Origin: Bacteroidia bacterium
Lineage (GTDB): Bacteria > Bacteroidota > Bacteroidia > Flavobacteriales > Flavobacteriaceae
Direction of reading: 5' to 3'
DNA length: 64,000 nucleotides
Assembly: GCA_030428865.1 (NCBI GenBank)
Contig: JAUIEK010000001.1
Span: 450,104-514,103, forward strand
Shown here: positions 57,319 through 64,000 of the stretch, piece by piece
Numbering within the stretch: the stretch's first letter is position 1
How the letters are laid out: the number at the start of each line of letters is the position of its first letter
Made by a program: the position numbers and the translations under genes
The notes under the pieces: model-generated
Databases searched by the model: none
Told to the model about the DNA's origin: nothing
What the model saw: only the letters and a program-made list of their open reading frames with translations

Positions 57319-57654
57319 TTACATTTCCAGTTTATTCACTTTATTCATCATTTGTACACCGTGTACTAAAGTTGCGCCACTTTTAATAGCTGCTCCTACG
57401 TGAATAGCCTCCATCATTTCTTCTTTTGTAACACCTCTTTGTAACCCATCTTTTGTGTAGGCATCAATACAATAAGGGCATTGCTCTGTATGTGCAACAG
57501 CAAGAGCTATTAACGATTTTTCACGAGCCGTTAATGTACCTTCTTCAAAAACTTTGTTGTAATATTCAAAAAACTTAGTGCCTAGCTCTTCACTCCATTC
57601 TGTTATATTTCCAAATTTTCTTAAGTCTGCAGGGTCATAATAGGTTTTAGCCAT
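57319..57654 (-). CDS. arsenosugar-associated AhpD/CMD-like protein
   Basis: 111 aa carboxymuconolactone decarboxylase fold. EYYNKVFEEGTLTAREKSLIALAVAHTEQCPYCIDAYTKDGLQ has the AhpD-type CxxC and downstream His/Glu arrangement (read in parts). Database families name it arsenosugar biosynthesis-associated peroxidase-like. It may handle peroxide or arsenic redox state. First gene of the arsenosugar operon, with a good promoter upstream. Confidence 0.9.
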   Translation of the reverse strand: MAKTYYDPADLRKFGNITEWSEELGTKFFEYYNKVFEEGTLTAREKSLIALAVAHTEQCPYCIDAYTKDGLQRGVTKEEMMEAIHVGAAIKSGATLVHGVQMMNKVNKLEM

Positions 57655-57719
57655 GAAGTATTTTTTTGTATTAGTGTCGTGATTTATGTGGTTTCATTAC
57701 TTAATGAATGAACAAAAAA

Positions 57720-57746
57720 CAAAGTTAGCAAAAGAAGCAGTAACAA
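57720..57746 (-). promoter_or_regulatory. arsenosugar operon promoter
   Basis: On the minus strand TTG (57746-57744), 16 nt, then TAACTTTG (57727-57720). This is close to TTG-N17-23-TAnnTTTG. Leader of ~60 nt before the AhpD-like gene. No ArsR-type palindrome is obvious. Confidence 0.5.
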
Positions 57747-57747
57747 C

Positions 57748-58449
57748 TTAGAGTTTGATTTCTTCTCCAGCTTTTAGCTTAAAATAGTTTCTGAAAGCAA
57801 AAACAATGGCATATAAAATAGGAGTATCTAGTGCAGCAATCATTATTTTAAAGATAACACCACTTAAAAAAAGGCCTAAAAATTTACTCCAATCAATAAT
57901 CTCAAAAGAACAAAGCAATAGTAAAACAGATAAAGTATCTACAATTTGAGATGAAAAAGTAGAAAAGTTATTTCGTAGCCAAAGATGTTTTCCCTTTGTT
58001 AGATTTTTCCAAAAGTGATAAATTCTAATATCAATAAATTGAGCAAAAAGATATGCTAGCATAGATGCGAGAACGGCTAACGGAGCCGCGCCAAAAGTGG
58101 TTGTGAACATTTCGTTATCTACTTGAGACCAAGATGTGGCAGGTACGTTTTTTGAAACATAAATAATTCCTAAAGAAAAAAACGAGGCAAAAATTCCGGC
58201 AATAACCACTTGGTTTGCCTTTTTCTTTCCGTAGATTTCAGATAAAATATCGGTAATTAAAAACGTAATAGGATAGGGCAAAAGCCCTACAGAAATTTCA
58301 AAAAATTTTATATCAAATAGTTCTATATCAAAAGGATACCAATAAAAAAACTTTTGAAATATCAAGTTAGAAGTAACTAAAGAAGAAATGAATAGCGCTG
58401 CTAAAATTAAGTAAATAATTTGCGCATGTGCTTTCTTGGTATCGTTCAT
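57748..58449 (-). CDS. queuosine precursor transporter (YhhQ/VUT family)
   Basis: 233 aa with 6-7 helices. The family core LLPYPITFLITDILSEIYGKKKANQVVIAG and FIDIRIYHFWKNLTKGKHLWLRNNFSTFSSQIVDTL are visible (in parts). Takes up preQ0/preQ1 for queuosine, in line with queA elsewhere in the window. A TATATTTG box ends only 4 nt before the ATG. Confidence 0.93.
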   Translation of the reverse strand: MNDTKKAHAQIIYLILAALFISSLVTSNLIFQKFFYWYPFDIELFDIKFFEISVGLLPYPITFLITDILSEIYGKKKANQVVIAGIFASFFSLGIIYVSKNVPATSWSQVDNEMFTTTFGAAPLAVLASMLAYLFAQFIDIRIYHFWKNLTKGKHLWLRNNFSTFSSQIVDTLSVLLLLCSFEIIDWSKFLGLFLSGVIFKIMIAALDTPILYAIVFAFRNYFKLKAGEEIKL

Positions 58450-58453
58450 ATAA

Positions 58454-58461
58454 CAAATATA
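58454..58461 (-). promoter_or_regulatory. -7 element 4 nt before the YhhQ-like gene
   Basis: TATATTTG on the minus strand matches TAnnTTTG and ends 4 nt before the ATG, predicting a leaderless mRNA. Confidence 0.4.
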
Positions 58462-58511
58462 GTGTTCTGATTCTTATAAAATAACATGAGATTCATTCAC
58501 TTAGAAATTCC

Positions 58512-58519
58512 TATTTTTG
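58512..58519 (+). promoter_or_regulatory. candidate fabD -7 element
   Basis: TATTTTTG matches TAnnTTTG, 28 nt before the fabD ATG. Confidence 0.35.
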
Positions 58520-58547
58520 ACATCAACAAACAACGAAATTTAAATAC

Positions 58548-59435
58548 ATGAAAGCATATATTTTTCCGGGTCAAGGAGCACAGTATAAAGGAATGGGGTT
58601 AGATTTATTTGAAAAATCAGAACTGGCGCAAGAACTTTTTAATAAAGCAAACGAAATTTTAGACTTTAGTATTACTGATATTATGTTTGAAGGAAGTGAA
58701 GAAGAGCTAAAGCAAACTAAAGTAACGCAGCCAGCTGTTTTTTTGCATTCTGTGATTTTGGCAAAGGTATTGGGTAGCGATTTTCAACCAGATATGGTTG
58801 CAGGTCATTCGTTAGGAGAATTATCTGCTTTGGTTGCAGCTAATGTTTTATCTTTTGAAGACGGACTTACGTTGGTTTCTAAACGTGCTTTAGCAATGCA
58901 AAAAGCTTGTGAAATAAAACCTTCTACAATGGCAGCGGTTTTGGGTTTAGAAGATGAGGTTGTAGAGCAAGTTTGTAAAGAAGTTGACGGAGTTGTAGTA
59001 GCTGCCAATTACAATTGCCCTGGGCAATTGGTAATCTCTGGAGAAGTAAATGCTATAGAAAAAGCATGTGAAGTTCTTACTGAAAAAGGAGCTAGAAGAG
59101 CATTAATTTTACCCGTAGGCGGTGCTTTTCATTCACCTTTAATGGAGCCTGCGAGAGAAGAATTAGCGGCGGCTATTGAATCAACTATTTTTAATGAGCC
59201 TATTTGCCCTGTTTACCAAAATGTTCCTGCAAAAGCAGTAAATAATTCGTTAGAAATTAAGAAAAATTTAGTGGCGCAATTAACGGCTCCCGTAAAATGG
59301 ACGCAATCTATACAAGCAATGATAGCAGATGGCGGAACAGAATTTATTGAGGTAGGACCAGGGAAAGTACTACAAGGATTGATGAGAAAAATCGATCGAT
59401 CTGTAGTGACTAAAGGAGCAGATTTAGAGAATTAG
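58548..59435 (+). CDS. fabD: ACP S-malonyltransferase FabD
   Basis: Transfers malonyl from CoA to acyl carrier protein for fatty acid synthesis. 295 aa. YIFPGQGAQYKGMG, the nucleophile elbow AGHSLGELSALVAA, VAANYNCPGQLVISG, LPVGGAFHSPLMEPA (catalytic His) and EVGPGKVLQGL. Complete and intact. About 90 bp of featureless A/T-rich DNA separate it from the convergent Rhs locus. Confidence 0.97.
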   Translation: MKAYIFPGQGAQYKGMGLDLFEKSELAQELFNKANEILDFSITDIMFEGSEEELKQTKVTQPAVFLHSVILAKVLGSDFQPDMVAGHSLGELSALVAANVLSFEDGLTLVSKRALAMQKACEIKPSTMAAVLGLEDEVVEQVCKEVDGVVVAANYNCPGQLVISGEVNAIEKACEVLTEKGARRALILPVGGAFHSPLMEPAREELAAAIESTIFNEPICPVYQNVPAKAVNNSLEIKKNLVAQLTAPVKWTQSIQAMIADGGTEFIEVGPGKVLQGLMRKIDRSVVTKGADLEN

Positions 59436-59523
59436 AGTTTTACAGCAATAAAGATTAATAATGATTTATAACAATAGGGGAGATTTACATTACAATTAAG
59501 TTTAATTTTTCATAATTAGATTT

Positions 59524-60012
59524 TTAATTATTACTATAAAAAAAGAGCCAATCTTGGTCACCAAACTTCTCCTTTTTTAATAAAAATCTAGCTGATTTAT
59601 CAAAATAAATAGTTGGTTCAATTTTAGAAAAATCTCCTTTTCCTCTTGGCCATTTTATATATTTTATTATTCTATCTTTTTGAGTAAACACAAGTAAATT
59701 AAAACTATCATCTTGATTAATCTGCGTTTTATCAGCATTCTTCCAAACAAACCCTAAAGAGTCATTAATATCTTTAATTGGTGTATATGGTTTAAAAATA
59801 TATAGCTTATTCCAATTAAAAGGTGTTAGGCTTGTCATATCTATTATTTCTGAGGTTTTAATAGTAACCTCTTTCTCTATATTCTGGAAAGAGTATTCGT
59901 CATTACTATAATTAGAGTCTTGACAGGCAACTATTACAATTAAAAAAAACAAATTATAAACTATTTTACCAATTATATCTTTTCTTACTTTGATTTTGAT
60001 TACCATTTTCAT
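59524..60012 (-). CDS. small lipoprotein, possible immunity protein of Rhs tip 3
   Basis: About 162 aa from ATG 60012 (or 60006). The basic N-terminus and hydrophobic stretch NLFFLIVIVAC give a lipobox before CQDSN. The body is beta-rich and polar with no family I recognise. It overlaps the end of the preceding Rhs tip by ~45 bp in another frame, the arrangement expected of a toxin-immunity pair. A lipoprotein location would suit a toxin acting in the periplasm. Confidence 0.6.
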   Translation of the reverse strand: MKMVIKIKVRKDIIGKIVYNLFFLIVIVACQDSNYSNDEYSFQNIEKEVTIKTSEIIDMTSLTPFNWNKLYIFKPYTPIKDINDSLGFVWKNADKTQINQDDSFNLLVFTQKDRIIKYIKWPRGKGDFSKIEPTIYFDKSARFLLKKEKFGDQDWLFFYSNN

Positions 60013-60964
60013 CAAGTTTTTGCAAGTTCTTTAAAATTTGTGCTTTTTGTTTTTTACTGAGTTTAGATTTCGTTATGTTCCCTTTAGAATCTAATGTAAG
60101 CATCTTTCCACTTTCTAACTTATCTAAAAGCTTTGTTGCTAATTCGAATATTGATGCATCTGGATTATTCTTAGCTACATCTCGACCAACCTCATTATTA
60201 TTTAAATCCATTTTCTTTTCATTGACAGGTTGATTAGGTCTATCTTCTTCGTGTGCATCTCCCAACTCTTTAGTTAATTTTTCCCCAACAGTTTGAGTAT
60301 TAAGAGCATTAAACAAAGCGTGTCTTAATGCATCTCCAGATCCATTGTGTAAACCTCCTAATCCTGAGTTTTGGGCAAATCTTTCCGCTTTACCTTTATT
60401 ATCACTTTTTTGTAACTTATACATTTTGTATAAGTTTTTAGAAGCCACACTCTTTTCTGTTTTCTGCATACCAACTGCATCCATCTTTTTATCAAGTTCT
60501 TTGGCTACAGCAGCAGAGCCTTCACGAACCAACCAATCGTGAAGCCTTATTTCCTTCCCTTCAAATTCAGAGCCTAAACCAAGTTTGTTTTCTTGGAATG
60601 CATATGTTGAGTTGTAAACATAAACATCTGCTAATGGGTCAATACTCCAAAAACGTCCAATTTCTGGATTATAAAAACGATACTTAAACTCATATACATT
60701 CAATCCTAGTTCTTCCGCGTACTCTTGACCTTGATATTGTTTTAGATTATTTACCGTTCCTCTTACCACATTGTTGTACCCGCGGTGTTTAAGTCCAAAA
60801 GGATAATAATTGTTTTCTTCAATAATCTCATTTTGAGCTATGGTTCCGTTTCCATCTGCGTCTGAGTAGGAGAGTCTAACGTTGCCTAAGTGGTCTTTGT
60901 ATTGATATACATATTTAAATTTATTATGACTTCCTAATGTATTTTGAAATAAAGTTAATAAAGA
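59966..60964 (-). pseudogene. orphan Rhs tip 3 with DUF6973-like C-terminal domain (no start codon)
   Basis: Open for 333 codons after a TAG at 60965-60967, with no in-frame ATG before the toxin region; the first GTG is at 60769. The Rhs core is recognisable: YVYQYKDHLGNVRLSYSD, EENNYYPFGLKHRGYNN, FYNPEIGRFWSIDPLADVY. The variable tip begins at about 60559 and contains SGDALRHALFNALN, GDAHEE and MDLNNNEVGRDVA, the pattern I know from DUF6973 domains found at polymorphic-toxin C-termini. It looks like a stored, silent toxin cassette rather than an expressed gene. Confidence 0.75.
60860..60901. repeat. 42-bp direct repeat, copy 1 (Rhs core)
   Basis: Identical over 42 bp to 63690-63731. Encodes YKDHLGNVRLSYSD on the minus strand. 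It begins GTCTGAGTAGGAGAG on the plus strand. Confidence 0.9.
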
Positions 60965-61196
60965 CTATTATAATTACATAAATGATAAGAAAAAATAAAA
61001 GAGTATAGAATGACCATCCAGATTTTAAATATTCTTCCATTTCAAGAAAATATAAAAGCAAAAGGTAAAATGTTAGAGGTATTATATTAATTGTTAGACC
61101 TTTTACAATTTTTCTAAAATTTAAAGGTCTAAAAAACCATAAACAAATTATCGAAATTACTAAAGGAATTATAGTACTATATAAGTAAAAGTTCAT
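60924..61196 (-). CDS. small membrane protein, possible immunity protein of Rhs tip 2
   Basis: 90 aa with three predicted helices (STIIPLVISIICLWFF, LTINIIPLTFYLLLLYFLEM, SFYTLLFFLIIYVIIIVFINFI) and an ATG start. It follows orphan tip 2 by 21 bp, and its last 40 bp overlap the opening of tip 3 in another frame. No family recognised; the immunity role is inferred from position. Confidence 0.6.
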   Translation of the reverse strand: MNFYLYSTIIPLVISIICLWFFRPLNFRKIVKGLTINIIPLTFYLLLLYFLEMEEYLKSGWSFYTLLFFLIIYVIIIVFINFISKYIRKS

Positions 61197-61217
61197 GATG
61201 CTTAATTTTTCTTTTAA

Positions 61218-62276
61218 TTAATGTTTTTGATCTACTGCTGAATGAGACCTCAATTGTTCTGTCCCGCCTAAGTAATTAACAACATTAGTTAGAACTTGAA
61301 ACCAAGATTCTTTTTGCTTCCTCCTCATGTATTTTTCAGGTCCTATTCCAACATCATTTTTTGATATACTATTTATTGAAAAAGAAATATTTCCGTCTTT
61401 ATCCTGAGCAGCTGAGAATGTTATACTTCCTGCTTCAATGTGTCCTTCAAGAGTCCCAAAAGTAAAACTAAAACTATCATCTTCACCTTCTTCCACACCA
61501 GTAACTCTTACAGCAGAATTATTCATTGGACCTGCAATATCAATCTCAATATCACTTCCAACATTTAAATTTGCTTTTTCTAAATTATTACCGTCTTTAT
61601 CAATAGGACGAAAAGTAGCCATTTTGTTATTAAGAACGTTTTGTGGGCTATCTTTAAATGTAGATTTTAAATCTCTTAAAGCTTTCTTAGGATTTTGAAC
61701 AACAACATTATAGCTTTGATTTTGAACTCCTTTTCCGGAAGGAATGGGCTTTAAATTTAAGTTACTCGTTTTTTTAAATCCACTCATGAAATTTTCCCAC
61801 TCTAATCCTTCAAGTTCAACTCCATCAACTACTCTATTTTCAGCAAAATTATAAGGAGAATTATATGTAAACTCTTCAGCCAGAGGGTCAATATTATGAA
61901 AACGAGCTAGAGATGCATCATAATTTCTCCATTTAAAGGCATACCAATTCAAACCTAAGTCATCATCTAAACGTTGTCCTTGGAACGTTTTCTCTTTTTG
62001 TCCTAAAGAATTCCCATTAGCAGAAACTATATTATTGTATCCTTTGTGTTTAAGCCCAAAAGGATAATAGTTAGATTCTTCAATAATTTCAGTTGTGGGT
62101 TCAATAACACCATTATTATTACTATCTGAATACGAAAGCCTTACATTGTCGACTTGGTCTTTATATTGATATACATAAGAGAACTGCCCATTATTATACT
62201 GTACATATCCTTCTGGTGTAGAGAAGAATTTTTCAAAGAACTTGAAAAACCACTCCGTAGAGTGGCTATATATTAT
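61218..62276 (-). pseudogene. orphan Rhs tip 2 with DUF1990-like C-terminal region (no start codon)
   Basis: Open for 353 codons after a TAA at 62277-62279, with no in-frame ATG before the tip; the first possible start is TTG at 61952. Rhs core: STPEGYVQYNNGQFSYVYQY, KDQVDNVRLSYSD, ESNYYPFGLKHKGYNN, FHNIDPLAEEFTYNSPYNF. The tip from about 61800 contains FGTLEGHIEAGSITFSAAQD and ISFSINSISK, reminiscent of DUF1990 (GHPExGEExF...V..A.SR). Activity unknown. Its first ~30 bp contain the terminator of the upstream immunity gene, supporting displacement by insertion. Confidence 0.7.
62245..62265 (-). terminator. terminator after the immunity gene of the active Rhs
   Basis: CCACTC-TACG-GAGTGG hairpin followed by TTTTT on the minus strand. 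It lies 8 bp past the stop of the lipoprotein gene and inside the open frame of orphan tip 2. Confidence 0.7.
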
Positions 62277-62710
62277 TTAATATTGAAAGGAATTTTATCT
62301 TTAAATTCTTTAAAAATATCTATCCGATCTTCAATAGGTCTACCTATTACACTTCCATTATAGTCTATATAGTAACTTTGTTCTTTTATAAATTCGATAT
62401 CATCATCTGATTCCACATTTTCAAGGCTTTTCTTATACGAATAATACTTCTCGATAACCTTTATTTTTTGAGTATCAAAATCATAGAATATGATCGCTTT
62501 TCTAGTTTCTCCATATAAAATGGTTTTACTATTTAAAATTTTAGATGCCTTATAACTTACCTTGACTTCTGCTCCTTCTATACTTATTCCTTCAAGATTA
62601 TACGTAATAATTGTATCTTTTAAATTTTTATTCGATACTAAGTCTTTTTTTTGAATACTGCTACTACAGGAAACAAAAAACAAAACGAAAATAAAAATAT
62701 ACTTTATCAT
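62273..62710 (-). CDS. lipoprotein, probable immunity to the Rhs M15 peptidase toxin
   Basis: 145 aa with signal MIKYIFIFVLFFVSC (lipid-modified Cys15). The mature part is polar with TITYNLEGISIEGAEVKVSY and KTILYGETRKAIIFYDFD; no family recognised. It starts 4 bp after the stop of the Rhs gene and ends at a terminator. A periplasm-facing lipoprotein is what protection from a peptidoglycan-cutting toxin would need. Confidence 0.65.
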   Translation of the reverse strand: MIKYIFIFVLFFVSCSSSIQKKDLVSNKNLKDTIITYNLEGISIEGAEVKVSYKASKILNSKTILYGETRKAIIFYDFDTQKIKVIEKYYSYKKSLENVESDDDIEFIKEQSYYIDYNGSVIGRPIEDRIDIFKEFKDKIPFNIK

Positions 62711-62714
62711 ATGT

Positions 62715-64000
62715 TTATTGCTTTAAAATAGGTAGTCCATTTTTATCCTTAGGTAAAGCTCTTAAATCTTCCAAGCTATTTCCAAACATATTTTCAAAAT
62801 GTGGCTTGTCCTTAAAGGATTTCCAATCTCCACCCCAATTAAAATTATTATTCTTTCCAATCGTTGATATTGATTCCCAATCTAAGTTATAATTAACTTT
62901 CCCATTAGTAATTCCAACTATATCAAAGGCTAAACCAAAATTATGATTACTAAACCCTCCTTTCGCATTAGTAACTTTTGTGCCACCTATTGTTCTTCCT
63001 TTTGCATATAAAGCGTTTTGTTCATCGTAGGTTCTAAAGCCCTGAGCAACTCTAATTAATGTGCCTGAAGAATTTTCGTTAGCTTCGTTAATAAAGTTAG
63101 TAGCATTCATTCTAATAGCAGGGTGTAGACTTTGTATTCTTCCATCTGAATGTCCATCCCCTGTAACAAAAACATCTGAGACATCTCCAATATAAGTTGA
63201 ATTTACTCTAAGTGCATCATAATTGGCGCCTCCAATACTTGTAACACCTGTACTGTAATCCCAATTTCCCTGAGTAGTGATATAAATTTTGTTATCGTCT
63301 ATCCCGTCATTTCCTAAATAATTCCCCTTTGCATCATAGTAATCTCCTGGAGGTTCAATTTCCATATCCAGCGCCCCATCAGGATCAATACGGTTTATTG
63401 GATTATTCTGCACAAAATTATAAGGGTTTAACCAATTGCGTTCTTCAGCTATTGGGTCAATACTATTCCACCTCCATATAGCTGGGTCGTATATTCTTGC
63501 TCCATAATCATACAACCCTAATCCTAAATCCTCCTGTAACTCCTTGCTATTGTATTTATATTTCTCAGCATAAGAATTAGCATTTGCAGAGACTACGTTG
63601 TTATATCCTTTATGATTTAAACCGCCAGGATAATAGTTATTCTCCGATAGTATTTCCGTTTCCGATTCAATAACACCATTGTTGTTGGAGTCTGAGTAGG
63701 AGAGTCTAACGTTGCCTAAGTGGTCTTTGTAAGAATACACGTAACTAAACCCTTGATTGTCTTTTTTTACATACCCTTCAGGATGATTAAAGAATTGTAG
63801 GTTGTTGTTCTCGTAAATGTAATTACTTGCATAATCTGTAGTTGTTGTACCATCAACAACTTTCTTTAGCTTTGTTCCTGCTGCATCGTACACATAATCA
63901 ATATGTTTCCCGCCAATAGCCACACGTGTTGGTAAATTCAGGTGATTGTATTGGATATTTGTAATATTCTTATTGGCATCGGATAGTAAGTTTCCATTGG
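62715..64000 (-). CDS. Rhs repeat protein with C-terminal M15 peptidase domain (partial)
   Basis: The frame is open to the right window edge, so only the C-terminal ~428 residues are seen. YD repeats and core: NITNIQYNHLNLPTRV, IDYVYDAAGTKLKKVVDG, YSYKDHLGNVRLSYSD, YDYGARIYDPAIWRWNSIDP, NPYNFVQNNPINRIDPDGA. The variable tip ends in a CwlK/VanY-like M15 peptidase (about 62790-63128). It has GFRTYDEQNALYAKGR, the zinc motif SNHNFGLAFD and the distal His in KDKPHFE. A peptidoglycan-peptide hydrolase toxin is likely. The export route is not visible. Confidence 0.88.
   Translation of the reverse strand, partial: NGNLLSDANKNITNIQYNHLNLPTRVAIGGKHIDYVYDAAGTKLKKVVDGTTTTDYASNYIYENNNLQFFNHPEGYVKKDNQGFSYVYSYKDHLGNVRLSYSDSNNNGVIESETEILSENNYYPGGLNHKGYNNVVSANANSYAEKYKYNSKELQEDLGLGLYDYGARIYDPAIWRWNSIDPIAEERNWLNPYNFVQNNPINRIDPDGALDMEIEPPGDYYDAKGNYLGNDGIDDNKIYITTQGNWDYSTGVTSIGGANYDALRVNSTYIGDVSDVFVTGDGHSDGRIQSLHPAIRMNATNFINEANENSSGTLIRVAQGFRTYDEQNALYAKGRTIGGTKVTNAKGGFSNHNFGLAFDIVGITNGKVNYNLDWESISTIGKNNNFNWGGDWKSFKDKPHFENMFGNSLEDLRALPKDKNGLPILKQ
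63690..63731. repeat. 42-bp direct repeat, copy 2 (Rhs core)
   Basis: Identical to 60860-60901, 2.8 kb away, in the same orientation and in the same reading frame of the Rhs core. Confidence 0.9.

Noticed and set aside
59966..62276. One long Rhs gene broken by frameshifts
   Set aside because: Each segment has its own complete core, its own terminal domain and stop, and a separate partner gene; the breaks do not fall as indels within one continuous protein.

Overview
The window is about 33% G+C. Genes lack Shine-Dalgarno sequences, and many are preceded by a TAnnTTTG box, the -7 element of Bacteroidetes promoters. It also carries the gldKLMN core of the type IX secretion/gliding machinery, a Bacteroidetes-type LptE, DUF3127 and DUF983 proteins, and an arsenosugar biosynthesis cluster. 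Together these point to a marine-type member of the Flavobacteriaceae (Bacteroidetes). I saw no rRNA, tRNA, CRISPR array or insertion sequence.

Layout. 1-6.4 kb: the 5' end of purK, a Rieske-like lipoprotein, greA, a HIT protein, a sensor kinase, a flavin reductase, a DUF3127 protein and groES-groEL. 6.5-10.7 kb: a tight minus-strand operon, miaB - sigma-54 activator - lptE - TPR-like protein - secG. 10.9-19.2 kb: topA, an arginase-fold protein that has lost half of its metal ligands, then gldK-gldL-gldM-gldN. 19.2-31.7 kb: housekeeping and envelope genes (amino-acid oxidase-like FAD protein, ABC-F ATPase, ACC deaminase-like protein, LysM glucosaminidase, VWA protein, two MscS channels, gamma carbonic anhydrase, AtoE-like transporter, aat). 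31.8-32.8 kb: a HigBA toxin-antitoxin module with a palindrome in its promoter. 32.9-44.8 kb: MazG-like protein, aroA, queA, rlmN, prenyl diphosphate synthase, a DUF4139 protein with an inserted domain, GH3-like protein, DUF2797 protein and nitrilase.

44.8-57.7 kb is a specialised-metabolism region in two parts. The first is a five-gene, end-to-end minus-strand operon (FAD/NAD oxidoreductase, NapH/NosR-like 4Fe-4S membrane protein, two GT2 glycosyltransferases, a polytopic GT87-like mannosyltransferase), divergent from a GH113-like secreted mannanase. The second is an arsenosugar cluster: AhpD-like protein, radical SAM ArsS, glycosyltransferase, purine nucleoside phosphorylase, ArsM and a sterol-desaturase-family hydroxylase. 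A ParDE toxin-antitoxin pair sits inside this cluster, and the next arsenosugar gene begins 4 nt after the toxin stop with a TTG codon. 57.7-59.4 kb: queuosine precursor transporter and fabD.

59.5-64 kb is a polymorphic-toxin locus on the minus strand. It holds the C-terminal part of a long Rhs protein ending in an M15-type peptidase, its probable lipoprotein immunity gene and a terminator. Two startless Rhs tips follow, each with its own C-terminal domain and small membrane or lipoprotein gene downstream. A perfect 42-bp repeat in the Rhs core joins the active gene and the last orphan tip, which suggests toxin-tip switching by recombination. The Rhs array, the toxin-antitoxin module inside the arsenosugar cluster, and the redox/glycosyltransferase operon are the most interesting parts of the window.
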